Assembly (NCBI GenBank): GCA_022779285.1
Contig: JALFST010000042.1
Location: forward strand, 1-53,017
Source: Peptoniphilaceae bacterium
GTDB lineage: Bacteria > Bacillota > Clostridia > Tissierellales > Peptoniphilaceae
Direction of reading: 5' to 3'
Length of the DNA stretch: 53,017 nt
Part shown: positions 34,175 to 43,712 of the stretch, in pieces
Position numbering within the stretch: position 1 is the first letter of the stretch
Layout of the letters: each line of letters starts with the position of its first letter
Position numbers and translations under genes: made by a program
The notes under the pieces: model-generated
The model's input: the letters and a program-made list of their open reading frames with translations, nothing else
Told to the model about the DNA's origin: nothing
Databases searched by the model: none

Positions 34175-36582
34175 TGAAAATGCCGCAATGTGAAATCATG
34201 GCTCCGGTGGGCAATGCCGCAATGTTCGACGCGGCATTGGCGGCCGGCGCCGATGCTGTTTACCTGGGTATCAAGCGCTTCGGTGCCAGAGCTTATGCAG
34301 AGAATTTTTCCGATGAGGATCTGGCAGTCCGGATACGAAAAGCCCATCTTGCAGGTGTTCGTGTGTATATTACCGTGAATACATTGATCAAACAGGACGA
34401 AATGGAGGACTGTCTTGCCCGGATCGCACGCCTGAAGGAGATGGGATGTGATGCGCTTATCGTGCAGGATCTGGGCCTTGTTGCGGAATGCCGTAAAAGA
34501 TTTCCGGAGCTTCCTCTCCACGCTTCCACACAGATGAGTGTCACATCGCTTGCCGGAGCCATGGTGCTTGAGGCAATGGGATTTCGCCGCGTTGTCCTCG
34601 GACGGGAAATTTCCTGTGAGGAGACCGGCCGCATTGCAGAAAACACGGATCTGGAGCTTGAAGTATTTGCGCACGGATCACTCTGCGTCTGCGTATCAGG
34701 ACAATGCCTGTTAAGCTCCTTTGCCGGAGGACGCAGCGGAAATCGCGGCCGGTGTGCTCAGCCATGCAGAAAAAGCTATACGCTGGAATCCTCCGATGGA
34801 AGAGTTTTGGCTGAAAACACGTATCTGAGTCCGCGGGATCTTTCCACCGTGGAGGAGGTAAAAACATATCTGTCTTTGGGAATTCATGCAATTAAAATCG
34901 AAGGCCGCATGAAAAAGCCGGAATATGTGTATCAGGCGGTACGCACTTATCGGGAAGCGAGAGACGGAAAAGAGACGGATGCCCGCAAGCTGCAGCTCAT
35001 GACCAATCGACCGTTTACCAAGGGCTTTTTCTTTCATGACTTCGGTATCCGTTATGCATATGACCAAAATGACGAAACGGGATTTTGTGTAGGTCACATT
35101 CAGCGGAAGGGACGCAGAATCCTCCTTTTGCTTCAGGAGGAGCTTCAAAAGGGAGATATGCTGCGCCTTCCGGGGAAAAAGCATAGCTTTCCTTATACGG
35201 TAACGGCCTCATATCATAAAGGTGAGGAGATGGATTTGAGCCGTTTCCGGGATCTTTCGACCGGAGCGCCCGTTCGTCAGATTTTCGCTCAAAGCGTACG
35301 TGATGCGATGGAAAAAAGCAAAAAAGAGCTGTCTCAGTCACAGGATCGGGTATTTCGAGCAAAAATGGCTCTCACATTGGAGCCCGGAAAGCCGATGACG
35401 CTCACCCTATCGGCGAAAGACAACAGCGTCACCGTAAGAGGCATATGCCCTGAAAAAGCGAAGACAAGGGGACTTTCGGAAGACGACCTCAATCGCATTT
35501 TCGGAAAATTAGGAGGCACGCCCTTCTTCCTTTCCGGCCTGAAGGTGAATATGCCGGAGCCTGTTTTTGTGCGCATTTCAGAGCTGAACGCCTTGAGGCG
35601 CGATGCGGTGGAAAAGTGGATGAGAACGCATTGGAACGGGCGGCTGCAAAAGACAAGGGATCAATCGATGCCGAGGTTTTCACCCCTTTCCGGAAAACGG
35701 CTGGAGCGCCTGCAAAATCAAGAGAGGGACTTGACGATTCTGTGGGATACAAGGCGATATCCCGATGAAATCTGCTTTTCTATCGCCGGTGTCGATCAGA
35801 TTCTTGTGCACTCGATCGATCAGGCCGAGGCGTGGCATCATGCCTGTCCGTCTCTTGTGATTCTGCTGTACCTTCCGGTGCTGCAGGAGCAGGCGGCATG
35901 GGAAAAGATTCAGGAAAAGATTTTGAAGGCCGATTCCATCGACGGGGTTTATGCAAATACACTCAATGAATGGGGTGAGGCCTGGCAGCTGTTTCGAAAG
36001 GGCTGGGATGGGGGCCTTGCCTTGGGACCGGGACTTCATCTGATGAATTCCTCCGCTTTTGCCCGGATTGCGGAAAATATAGGGGATAGCCGAATTCTAT
36101 CCATTGCGCCCTCTCTTGAGCTGACACTAAATGAATTGCTGAGTATTTCAGCGGTTCGGGATCGAAGAGGTCTGCCGGGGAATGCAGGCTTGGAATGGCT
36201 GGTCTATGGACGGATTCCCGGAATGGTGGCAAAGCATTGCCCGGCCTCTCTGATCAAAAGATGTGTGGACGCCTCGGAATGTGCAAGCTGTACATTTCGA
36301 GACGGGTGGATGCTTCGAGATGCCTACGGTGCCAGACCTTTTGTGCGTGATCATGGAGTCACTACGATTTACACCCCGGAGACGCTGGACTTGCGTCTTC
36401 TTTCACCGCTTCCCGGGATCATCAAAAAGGGGAAACTACGTATTGTGGATGACGGCAGTGAGGAATGTATCGAGGCTCTTCAGGATTGGATCGCATTTCG
36501 CACGGGTAAGAAAATGACAAATGCATCCGGACAAAGCAAGAGAAAGCACTTTATGGGACATTGGATACAAGGGATCGAATGA
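34174..36582 (+). CDS. Peptidase U32 family protein, RlhA-like
   Basis: 802 residues. The N-terminal U32 domain begins IMAPVGNAAMFDAALAAGAD and carries the signature EVFAHGSLCVCVSGQC with further cysteines in GNRGRCAQPCR. Another Cys group, CVDASECASC, lies near the C-terminus. The long form with a DUF3656-like middle part matches RlhA (YdcP), which makes 5-hydroxycytidine in 23S rRNA, rather than a collagenase. The cysteines probably hold an iron-sulfur cluster. It starts one base inside the pheT stop and lacks a clear binding site, so translation is coupled. Function in rRNA modification is inferred from the family. Confidence 0.85.
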   Translation: MKMPQCEIMAPVGNAAMFDAALAAGADAVYLGIKRFGARAYAENFSDEDLAVRIRKAHLAGVRVYITVNTLIKQDEMEDCLARIARLKEMGCDALIVQDLGLVAECRKRFPELPLHASTQMSVTSLAGAMVLEAMGFRRVVLGREISCEETGRIAENTDLELEVFAHGSLCVCVSGQCLLSSFAGGRSGNRGRCAQPCRKSYTLESSDGRVLAENTYLSPRDLSTVEEVKTYLSLGIHAIKIEGRMKKPEYVYQAVRTYREARDGKETDARKLQLMTNRPFTKGFFFHDFGIRYAYDQNDETGFCVGHIQRKGRRILLLLQEELQKGDMLRLPGKKHSFPYTVTASYHKGEEMDLSRFRDLSTGAPVRQIFAQSVRDAMEKSKKELSQSQDRVFRAKMALTLEPGKPMTLTLSAKDNSVTVRGICPEKAKTRGLSEDDLNRIFGKLGGTPFFLSGLKVNMPEPVFVRISELNALRRDAVEKWMRTHWNGRLQKTRDQSMPRFSPLSGKRLERLQNQERDLTILWDTRRYPDEICFSIAGVDQILVHSIDQAEAWHHACPSLVILLYLPVLQEQAAWEKIQEKILKADSIDGVYANTLNEWGEAWQLFRKGWDGGLALGPGLHLMNSSAFARIAENIGDSRILSIAPSLELTLNELLSISAVRDRRGLPGNAGLEWLVYGRIPGMVAKHCPASLIKRCVDASECASCTFRDGWMLRDAYGARPFVRDHGVTTIYTPETLDLRLLSPLPGIIKKGKLRIVDDGSEECIEALQDWIAFRTGKKMTNASGQSKRKHFMGHWIQGIE

Positions 36583-36600
36583 GTCGAGGAAGGAGGACTT

Positions 36601-38955
36601 ATGGATAAGTCCGTACTATATACTCTGGAATACGATAAGATTTTACAACAGCTGAGTCATTATGCAGAGTCTTCCTTAGGAAAAAATAAAGCAGAAAATT
36701 TATTACCATTTACGACTTTTCAGGAAGCACAAAGAGCACAGGAGGAGACGGATGAAGCGGTCGGTCTCATTCTGAAGCTCGGGAATCCTCCGCTTTTCGG
36801 AATTTACGAAGTAAAGAGCGCTTTGAAGCGGGCGGAGCTAGGAGGTGTGCTCTCTATGGGGCAGCTTCTTGAAATCTCGGAGAGTCTTCGTGTTGCCGGC
36901 GCTCTGCATCAGTATGCAGATGAGGCGGAAGAAAGTCTTTTTGTGAATGAAATTCGTGCACTCTTTGTCCAAAAGGGTCTGGAGGAGGAAATCGCGAATG
37001 CCATTTTAAGTGAAGATCAAATGGCGGATACCGCATCTCATACTCTCTTCGGCATTCGCCGATCTCGCAAGGCAAAGCAGGATCAGATCAAAACAAGGCT
37101 CAATGCCATTATGATGGGAGCCTCTCAAAAGGGGCATCTTCGCGAAAATCTGATTACCATGCGAGACGGCCGGTATGTTCTTCCTGTCAAGGCGGAGGAT
37201 AGAGGCTCGGTCAAAGGGATTGTGCATGACCAAAGCGGTTCAGGAGCAACGGTATTTATCGAGCCCATGGCCATTGTTGAACTGAACAATGAAATTCGTC
37301 AATTAGAGCTGGACGAAAGAGAGGAGATCCAACGGATCCTGGCAGAATTATCCATGGAGGTCAGTGAATATTCCGAGGAAATTTCAGGCAACCAGGATCT
37401 TTTGCAATATCTGGATTTCACTTTTGCAAAGGCGAAATATGCTCTCGCAATAGAGGCGTCGCGTCCCGAATTTACCGAGGATCGCGTAATCGACCTTCAT
37501 GGAGCCCGTCACCCGCTGCTGGGAAAAACGGTAGTGCCGATTGATATTCGTCTTGGAAAAGATTTCAATACTCTGGTGATCACGGGCCCGAATACGGGCG
37601 GAAAAACCGTGACGCTCAAAACCCTCGGATTGATGCAGGCCATGGCTCAGGCAGGGCTCCAGATTCCCGCACGAAGTCCCTCCAAGGTGGGAGTATTTCA
37701 AAATATCGATGCGGATATCGGCGATAAGCAATCCATCGAAATGAGCCTTTCCACATTTTCCGCGTCCATGACCAATATTGTGCGAATGCTGAACAATGCC
37801 GATGAAGGTTCGTTGCTGCTCTTTGACGAAATCGGATCGGGAACGGACCCCACGGAGGGAGCGGCGATTGCCATGGCAATTCTGGAACGTCTTACCGCCT
37901 ATGGCATCCGTACCGTCGCGACTACGCATTATTCCGAGCTCAAACTTTTTGCGATTCGCGAAAAGGAGGTGCAAAACGCATCGGTCGAATTTAATGTGGA
38001 GACGCTTTCTCCGACATATCGTCTGATGATCGGATTGCCGGGAAGATCCAATGCCTTTGAGATTTCCAGACGGTTGGGGCTCTCTGAGGAGGTTCTGCAG
38101 GATGCACAAAAATATTTGGATCAGGAGTCGATTCAATTTGAGGATGTTTTGGCCGACATTGAAAAGAGCCGATTGGAAAGTGAAAAGGAACGCGAAAGGA
38201 TTGCCCGTCAACGTCAGGAATACACGGAAAAGCTGCTTGCCATGCAGGCCGAGCTTGATCGTGCCAAGAAAGCCTACGAGCGTGATATGGACAGAGCTCG
38301 TGGAGAAGCGGATCGGCTGATTCGCGAGGCGCAGGAGGAGGCGCAGCATCTGATTCGTCAGGCGAAAAAAGCCGGAGGAAAGGATCTGCGTTCTTTGGAT
38401 CGCACGCTTACGGAAATCAATGAAAGCTCTAAAAAAGCAAGGGCTCGTTATCACGTAGAAAAACAGCATGCGCAAAATGCAGGCCCCGAAAATCTGAAAA
38501 TCGGGGAAAGCGTGCGTATCGTCAGTATGAATCAGGTGGGCACCGTCATCGAGGGTCCTTTTTCCAATGGAGAGATTTTGATTCAGATGGGGATTCTGAA
38601 GGTGAAGTCCAATCTGAACGATGTTGTCCGCGTGGATGAGGAGCCGGAAATTCATCTTTCACACGAAAGACCGTCAAAATCGATGCAGACGGGCGCACGC
38701 AAGGCTCTCGAGGTTTCTGCACAATTAGACCTTCGCGGGCGCCGTTTTGATGAAGCGATGCAGGAAGCGGACAAATATTTGGACGATGCGGTTTTGGCCG
38801 GGCTGCATACGGTGCGCATTATCCACGGCAAGGGAACGGGAGCCTTGCGAAAGGGAATCCATGAACGTCTCAAAAAGGATCGCCGCGTGGCAAAATTCGG
38901 CTTTGCCGATGCCAGAGAAGGCGGAACGGGTGCGACGGACATCGAATTAAAATGA
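36601..38955 (+). CDS. mutS2: Endonuclease MutS2 (RqcU)
   Basis: 784 residues. The MutS-type core ATPase has Walker A GPNTGGKTVTLK near residue 327 and Walker B LLLFDEIGSGTDPTEGAA. A long coiled coil follows (about 515-640) and a C-terminal Smr domain with LDLRGRRFDEA near 709 and HGKGTGALR. MutS2 suppresses recombination in some species and in Firmicutes senses and splits collided ribosomes (RqcU). No mismatch-recognition domain is present. AGGAGG precedes the ATG. Confidence 0.96.
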   Translation: MDKSVLYTLEYDKILQQLSHYAESSLGKNKAENLLPFTTFQEAQRAQEETDEAVGLILKLGNPPLFGIYEVKSALKRAELGGVLSMGQLLEISESLRVAGALHQYADEAEESLFVNEIRALFVQKGLEEEIANAILSEDQMADTASHTLFGIRRSRKAKQDQIKTRLNAIMMGASQKGHLRENLITMRDGRYVLPVKAEDRGSVKGIVHDQSGSGATVFIEPMAIVELNNEIRQLELDEREEIQRILAELSMEVSEYSEEISGNQDLLQYLDFTFAKAKYALAIEASRPEFTEDRVIDLHGARHPLLGKTVVPIDIRLGKDFNTLVITGPNTGGKTVTLKTLGLMQAMAQAGLQIPARSPSKVGVFQNIDADIGDKQSIEMSLSTFSASMTNIVRMLNNADEGSLLLFDEIGSGTDPTEGAAIAMAILERLTAYGIRTVATTHYSELKLFAIREKEVQNASVEFNVETLSPTYRLMIGLPGRSNAFEISRRLGLSEEVLQDAQKYLDQESIQFEDVLADIEKSRLESEKERERIARQRQEYTEKLLAMQAELDRAKKAYERDMDRARGEADRLIREAQEEAQHLIRQAKKAGGKDLRSLDRTLTEINESSKKARARYHVEKQHAQNAGPENLKIGESVRIVSMNQVGTVIEGPFSNGEILIQMGILKVKSNLNDVVRVDEEPEIHLSHERPSKSMQTGARKALEVSAQLDLRGRRFDEAMQEADKYLDDAVLAGLHTVRIIHGKGTGALRKGIHERLKKDRRVAKFGFADAREGGTGATDIELK

Positions 38956-38964
38956 GGAGGAAAT

Positions 38965-39672
38965 ATGCACGATATTCAAAATGTATATTCGGATTTTATT
39001 GATCGATTAAAGAAGACGGCTTCGGGCATTCCCGTCCTGTTGTCGGCCGGAGCGGTCTACGGGGTTCTGCAGCTCCTGTTTTATCCCCTTTTGGGAGTAA
39101 TCGCTGTTGGTGCAGGAGCCATTCTCGTGAGTCTGATGCGCTGGATTTTACAACTCGCTTTTTTCTCTTTTTTTGCCGGCTTAATGTTGCACTTGCTGCG
39201 TTATCATCGTCTGAGACTCGATCAGCTGAAGCAATGGGATACTTCGTATATCGGACCGCTTAGCCAGCTCTTCTTCCTGTTATGGATTGTGGAGGTTCTT
39301 TTTGGCCTGCTGCCCTTGCCGTCAGAGCTGAAAGCATTGATTTTACTGATATGGCATGTATTTACGGCCCCTGCATTCGAGGCGGTTTATTTCGGCAATG
39401 TGTACCCGCAAAATATTTTTTCCTTTCTGACGGGATTCTGGTCCGATAATTATCTTGCGATTCTTCCTTTTGCCGTTGCAGTGATTCTGGTGTCGCAATT
39501 CCGCTTTACCGGATCCTTTTTGCTTCGCTTTCTGGGGCCGGGCGCCGGGGCCAACTATATTATTTTAGGAATCGCAGAGGCGTTTTATCTCTATTTGAAA
39601 GGAGTGCTTTTCAGCATTCTCTTCAATTCCACACCGAGGTCAAGAGAATTTCGCAGGAGGGCATCGCATTGA
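38965..39672 (+). CDS. Multi-pass membrane protein of unknown function
   Basis: 235 residues with about five hydrophobic segments (for example GVLQLLFYPLLGVIAVGAGA and LAILPFAVAVILVSQFRF) and a short cytoplasmic-looking N-terminus. I recognise no family motif. It sits nine bases after mutS2 behind GAGGAGG, and its TGA overlaps the TTG start of the TPR gene, so the two are probably coupled and may work together. Confidence 0.75.
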   Translation: MHDIQNVYSDFIDRLKKTASGIPVLLSAGAVYGVLQLLFYPLLGVIAVGAGAILVSLMRWILQLAFFSFFAGLMLHLLRYHRLRLDQLKQWDTSYIGPLSQLFFLLWIVEVLFGLLPLPSELKALILLIWHVFTAPAFEAVYFGNVYPQNIFSFLTGFWSDNYLAILPFAVAVILVSQFRFTGSFLLRFLGPGAGANYIILGIAEAFYLYLKGVLFSILFNSTPRSREFRRRASH

Positions 39673-40871
39673 AAATCACAGATCTTTTGAAAAGCTGGAA
39701 TGATCGTGTCGCCTTTTTGGAGCTCAAGCCGGGACATGCCATGATCGGCTCGGTGAATACGGAAGGTGTTCCTCTTCCGATTCGCATGGTGGATTTTTTA
39801 AACGGAATCGAATCCGAGCTTGCGGAAACCATTGATCTGCGTTTTTTTCTGAAAGGGATGGTTTGGATTTTAGGAATTGATGCGGAATTTCCTTATCATG
39901 ATACCTATTGCAAAATTCTTCGGGAGGCTTTGCGGGAGCCCGATCAATATGCTGCTCAGCTCGGTGTGGAGGAGCTTCAGCAGGTGCAGCGCTATTTGCA
40001 GGAGCAGGAGCTCCGGCCGGAAACGGTGCTTTCAGAAGAAACGGCTCATCCGCAAGATCCGGAAACAGAAGAGAAAATCCGCTTTCATACAACACAGGCC
40101 ATGATTGCTTTTCGTGCGGCATATTTGCTCAACGATCACAATACCTTTGCGGCGGTGCAATTTGCAAGACTGCTGGTGCAATATCACAGAATTGCCGATC
40201 AGGGAGAGGATGCGGTACAGGAGGCTTCCCATATTTTAGAGCATGCGCTGCACCATGATGATACGAATCCGGCAGCCAATGAAGCTCTGGGCGAACTCAA
40301 TGAAAACATGGGCAATTATGCCAAGGCGACTGCATACTATCAACGGGCTATGGCCCATACCGATCAGGAGCCTATTTTGAGCGAGCTTCGCGAAGCCATT
40401 CGCAGAATTGCGCCGGAAACCGCGATTGAAAACGGATTATACGCTATGCGGCGCGCAGATTTTGAATCGGCAATCGAGATTTTGATGGAAGCAAAAGCGG
40501 AATCGAATCGTTATGATGTCGATTATTATCTCGGGGTAGCTTACCAAAGCATGGGAAATTACGATGCTTCCATTGAGGCGCTGAGCGCTTCTCTTCAAAA
40601 GGGAGGAGACTTCGGAGAGCTCTACAATGCACTCGTGTTCAGCCTGAGTCAGAAGGGCGAAATTGTTCATGCCGGGGAGGTGGCAGATGAAGGACTGGAA
40701 AAGCATCCCGCAGATCTTCGCCTGCGTTATAATCGCGCTGCTCTTTTAGGAAAGATGGGCAAGAAAGAAAAGGCAATCGAGGATTTGGACTTTATCCTGG
40801 AATATGCGGATCTCTCTGATGAAATGTTCAATCAGACCATGATCCTGAAAACGGAAATACAAAATTCATAG
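39669..40871 (+). CDS. TPR-repeat protein
   Basis: 400 residues, no signal peptide. The N-terminal 150 residues are not recognised. From about residue 150 there are tetratricopeptide-like helical repeats (EALGELNENMGNYAKATAYY, VDYYLGVAYQSMGNYDASIE and RYNRAALLGKMGKKEKAIED), suggesting a protein-binding scaffold. The start is TTG 39669: AGGAGG (39655-39660) is eight bases before it, and the codon overlaps the previous stop. It is the last gene before a strong terminator. The partner is perhaps the membrane protein upstream. Confidence 0.85.
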   Translation: MKITDLLKSWNDRVAFLELKPGHAMIGSVNTEGVPLPIRMVDFLNGIESELAETIDLRFFLKGMVWILGIDAEFPYHDTYCKILREALREPDQYAAQLGVEELQQVQRYLQEQELRPETVLSEETAHPQDPETEEKIRFHTTQAMIAFRAAYLLNDHNTFAAVQFARLLVQYHRIADQGEDAVQEASHILEHALHHDDTNPAANEALGELNENMGNYAKATAYYQRAMAHTDQEPILSELREAIRRIAPETAIENGLYAMRRADFESAIEILMEAKAESNRYDVDYYLGVAYQSMGNYDASIEALSASLQKGGDFGELYNALVFSLSQKGEIVHAGEVADEGLEKHPADLRLRYNRAALLGKMGKKEKAIEDLDFILEYADLSDEMFNQTMILKTEIQNS

Positions 40872-40873
40872 AG

Positions 40874-40903
40874 AAATCCGCCGAAAAAAAGGCGGATTTT
40901 TTT
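40874..40903 (+). terminator. Intrinsic terminator after the TPR gene
   Basis: Nine-bp stem (40874-40882 with 40891-40899), A-rich loop, T-run to 40903. It separates the mutS2 group from the pur operon. Confidence 0.92.
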
Positions 40904-40912
40904 GTTTCGGGT

Positions 40913-40941
40913 TTGACAACGTATTTCCTCTTTGCTAATCT
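40913..40941 (+). promoter_or_regulatory. Promoter of the pur operon
   Basis: TTGACA (40913-40918), 17-base spacer, TAATCT (40936-40941). A leader of about 130 bases follows before purE. Confidence 0.82.
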
Positions 40942-40952
40942 TTACATGTAAA
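40941..40952. repeat. 12-base perfect palindrome at the pur transcription start
   Basis: TTTACATGTAAA overlaps the last base of the -10 and the expected start point. Such a place suits a repressor operator. It does not look like the Bacillus PurR box. Function is inferred only. Confidence 0.4.
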
Positions 40953-40959
40953 AATAATT

Positions 40960-40997
40960 ACCGTCAATCTTTACGGATTGGCTGGTTTTTTATTTTT
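40960..40997 (+). terminator. Terminator-like attenuator in the pur leader
   Basis: Stem 40960-40963 with 40983-40986 and inner stem CAATC/GATTG (40965-40969 with 40976-40980), followed by six Ts, A and five Ts. It lies between the promoter and purE, so it could stop transcription early. A second small hairpin CCGCT/AGCGG (41009-41013 with 41023-41027) follows. No purine, ZTP or PRPP aptamer core is recognised. Confidence 0.55.
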
Positions 40998-41076
40998 ATA
41001 AAGGATTCCCGCTAAGGGAGTGAGCGGACTTTTCTCAAAGGATGCATTGCATTCAAAAACCCAATAGGAGGTTCAC

Positions 41077-41565
41077 ATGAAAAAAGTCGGGATCGTCATG
41101 GGAAGCGACAGCGACCTTCCGATCATCCAAAGGGCTACGGATACGCTCCGAGCTCTGCAAATTCCGTTTGAGGTCCACGTGTATTCTGCACACCGTACTC
41201 CGATACCGGCAGCGGAATTTGCGCGAAAGGCCAGGCAAAACGGAATCGGTGTCATTATTGCGGCAGCCGGAATGGCGGCCCATCTTGCGGGTGCTCTGGC
41301 GGCGAACACCACCCTTCCAATCATAGGGATTCCCTGTAAATCCAACACACTAAGCGGCATTGATGCCCTTCTCTCAACTGTTCAGATGCCCCCCGGCATT
41401 CCGGTGGCGACAGTAGCAGTGGATGGAGGCGTCAATGCCGCTTTACTTTCTGCGCAAATTCTTGCTGTAACAGATGAAGAATTAGCCGAAAAGCTTGATG
41501 CCAAGCGTCAGGCGGACGCAGAAAAAGTGTTGGAAAAGGACAGAGGAATCGAAGAGCGTTTGTAA
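41077..41565 (+). CDS. purE: N5-carboxyaminoimidazole ribonucleotide mutase
   Basis: 162 residues, class I Pur[12 protein letters not shown] at the N-terminus binds the phosphate, followed by VYSAHRTP with the catalytic histidine and [20 protein letters not shown]. The enzyme moves the carboxyl group within AIR to give CAIR. No purK is seen next to it, so PurK is either elsewhere or the cell supplies the carboxyl group differently. TAGGAGG precedes the ATG. First gene of the pur operon. Confidence 0.96.
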   Translation: MKKVGIVMGSDSDLPIIQRATDTLRALQIPFEVHVYSAHRTPIPAAEFARKARQNGIGVIIAAAGMAAHLAGALAANTTLPIIGIPCKSNTLSGIDALLSTVQMPPGIPVATVAVDGGVNAALLSAQILAVTDEELAEKLDAKRQADAEKVLEKDRGIEERL

Positions 41566-41585
41566 AATACCAGGAGGAGAAAACA

Positions 41586-42272
41586 ATGGCCAAAAAGATT
41601 TATACCGGAAAAACAAAGAATGTTTATGAGCTTGAAAACGGAAACTATCAGCTGCTCTTCAAGGATGATGTGACGGGCAAGGATGGTGTCTTTGATCCGG
41701 GCGCGAATGAAGTCGCTTTGCAGATTGAGGGTGTCGGCAATATCAATTTGCGAATGACGAAATTTTTCTTCGAAAAGATCAATGAGGCGGGTATTCGTAC
41801 TCACTATGTATCCGCGGATCTGGAAAATACTTCTATGGAGGTTCTTCCGGCCAAGGTATTCGGTAAGGGACTGGAGGTCATTTGCCGTTACAGAGCGGTT
41901 GGAAGCTTCTATCGTCGCTACAGCGATTATGTGGAAGAAGGAGCGGAGCTTCCCGCTTATGTCGAGATGACGCTGAAAAATGACGAAAAGGGAGATCCTC
42001 TGATCATCAAGGATGCCTTGGTTGACCTCGGCATCATGACAGCTGAGCAGTATGACAATATAAAGTCTATGACACAAAAGATTACGAAAATCGTAGCCGA
42101 TGAGCTGGCAAAGAAGGATTTGGTCCTGTATGACATCAAATTTGAATTCGGTTATGATGCCGACGGCGAGGTCATGCTCATCGATGAGATTGCATCCGGC
42201 AATATGCGTGTTTACAAGAATGGAGAATATGTGGAGCCTATGACGCTATCGCGTCTTTTTTTCGCTGAATAG
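41586..42272 (+). CDS. purC: SAICAR synthetase
   Basis: 228 residues: phosphoribosylaminoimidazole-succinocarboxamide synthase, joining aspartate to CAIR with ATP. Motifs are [14 protein letters not shown] at the N-terminus, [17 protein letters not shown], and [18 protein letters not shown] near the C-terminus. AGGAGGAG precedes the ATG, 20 bases after purE. The next enzyme of the pathway, PurB, is not in the window. Confidence 0.96.
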   Translation: MAKKIYTGKTKNVYELENGNYQLLFKDDVTGKDGVFDPGANEVALQIEGVGNINLRMTKFFFEKINEAGIRTHYVSADLENTSMEVLPAKVFGKGLEVICRYRAVGSFYRRYSDYVEEGAELPAYVEMTLKNDEKGDPLIIKDALVDLGIMTAEQYDNIKSMTQKITKIVADELAKKDLVLYDIKFEFGYDADGEVMLIDEIASGNMRVYKNGEYVEPMTLSRLFFAE

Positions 42273-42281
42273 GAGTAGAAA

Positions 42282-43712
42282 ATGGGCGGATATTTCGGCA
42301 TTGTCTCGAGTCGGGACTGCTTGTATGACGTTTTTTTCGGCGTCGACTATCATTCCCATCTGGGGACGCGTCGTGCGGGCATGGCGGCTTATGATCCGGA
42401 GTGGGGGTTACAACGGGAAATTCATAATATAAAACATGCACCGTTCCGTACAAAATTTGAGCATGTATTGAATGAGATGCGAGGAACCTCTGCGATGGGC
42501 TGCATCAGCGATTCAGCCGCACAGCCCTTGCTAATACGCTCAAAATTAGGGGTTTATGCAATCTGTGCCATCGGGGTGGTACACAACGCCGACAGGCTCA
42601 TGGAGGAATATTTTTCTACGAGCAGAGGGCACTTTGATGCGATGAATGGCGGAAAAATCAACACGACGGAGCTCATCGCGGCACTCATCGATCAAAAGAA
42701 CAGCTTTGCCGATGGCATACACTTTGCTCAGAAATCCATCGAGGGTACCGCTTCGATTCTGATTCTGACAGATCAGGGACATCTGATTGCCGCAAGAGAT
42801 CTTCTCGGAAGAATTCCGGTTCTGATAGGGCGCTCCGAAGATGGCTATAGCGTATCCTTTGAGTCCTTTGCTCATGAGAAGCTCGGATTTTCCCTGGAAA
42901 AGGAATTAGGCCCGGGAGAGATCGTAGAGATTGCGCAGGATGGAATCACACAGCTTCTGGCACCACAAGAGAAAATGCAGATTTGTTCTTTCTTATGGAC
43001 ATATTACGGCTATCCGACCTCAACGTATGAAGGGATCAATGTGGAAATGATGCGTTATCGCAATGGGGAAAGCCTGGCGCAAGCGGATCAGGAAAACGGA
43101 TTTCACAGAGAGATCGACTATGTAGGCGGCGTTCCCGATTCAGGAACGCCGCATGCGATCGGATATGCCAATCGCAGCGGATTCCCCTTTGCACGCGCCT
43201 TCATCAAATATACACCGACATGGTCAAGAAGCTTTACTCCCGAAAAACAGATCGAGCGCAATAAAATAGCAAAGATGAAGCAGATTCCGGTACATGAGCT
43301 GATTCGGGATAAAAATCTGCTCTTTGTGGATGACTCTATTGTACGGGGAACGCAGCTTCGTGAAACGGTGGATTTTCTGTATGAAAACGGAGCAAAATCG
43401 GTGCATATGCGCTCTGCATGTCCGGTGATCCTTTATGGCTGTAAATACCTCAACTTTTCCAGGCAGACAAGCGATATGGATCTGATTGCGAGGCGCATGA
43501 TTTTAGAATTGGAGGGCGAAGAGGGCTTCTCTCATTTAGAAGAGTACAGCGACGGAAAAACGGAACGCGGGATAAATTTGCGTAGAATCATCGCGGAAAA
43601 ACTGCATTTTGCATCGCTGGAGTTTCAGTCTGTGGAAGGCATCGTACACGCCATCGGGCTTGATCCTTGTAAGCTGTGCACCTATTGCTGGACCGGAAAG
43701 GAGCCGAAATGA
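42282..43712 (+). CDS. purF: Amidophosphoribosyltransferase-like PurF without N-terminal nucleophile Cys
   Basis: 476 residues, first enzyme of purine synthesis. The PRPP loop LLFVDDSIVRGTQLRET lies near residue 346. Cysteines at the places of the Bacillus 4Fe-4S ligands are visible: MQICSFLW, YGCKYLNF and the C-terminal CKLCTYC. But the N-terminus reads MGGYFGIVSSRDC: the Cys that follows Met in normal PurF (CGxxGI) and acts as glutaminase nucleophile is Gly, and the first Cys is residue 13. The motif SHLGTRRAGMA replaces QHRGQESAG. I recall similar MGGFFG-type proteins in Bacteroidetes and Clostridia. It is the only purF in this operon. ATGA overlap with purM. Confidence 0.88.
   Translation: MGGYFGIVSSRDCLYDVFFGVDYHSHLGTRRAGMAAYDPEWGLQREIHNIKHAPFRTKFEHVLNEMRGTSAMGCISDSAAQPLLIRSKLGVYAICAIGVVHNADRLMEEYFSTSRGHFDAMNGGKINTTELIAALIDQKNSFADGIHFAQKSIEGTASILILTDQGHLIAARDLLGRIPVLIGRSEDGYSVSFESFAHEKLGFSLEKELGPGEIVEIAQDGITQLLAPQEKMQICSFLWTYYGYPTSTYEGINVEMMRYRNGESLAQADQENGFHREIDYVGGVPDSGTPHAIGYANRSGFPFARAFIKYTPTWSRSFTPEKQIERNKIAKMKQIPVHELIRDKNLLFVDDSIVRGTQLRETVDFLYENGAKSVHMRSACPVILYGCKYLNFSRQTSDMDLIARRMILELEGEEGFSHLEEYSDGKTERGINLRRIIAEKLHFASLEFQSVEGIVHAIGLDPCKLCTYCWTGKEPK

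Noticed and set aside
37384-38655. 423-codon open frame on the minus strand inside mutS2
   Set aside because: It is fully antisense to a well-conserved gene, has no ribosome binding site, and its protein (rich in His, Arg, Phe, Leu) looks like a frame shadow.
40942-41076. Guanine, ZTP or PRPP riboswitch before purE
   Set aside because: The conserved cores of these aptamers are not found by eye; only simple hairpins and a palindrome can be supported.
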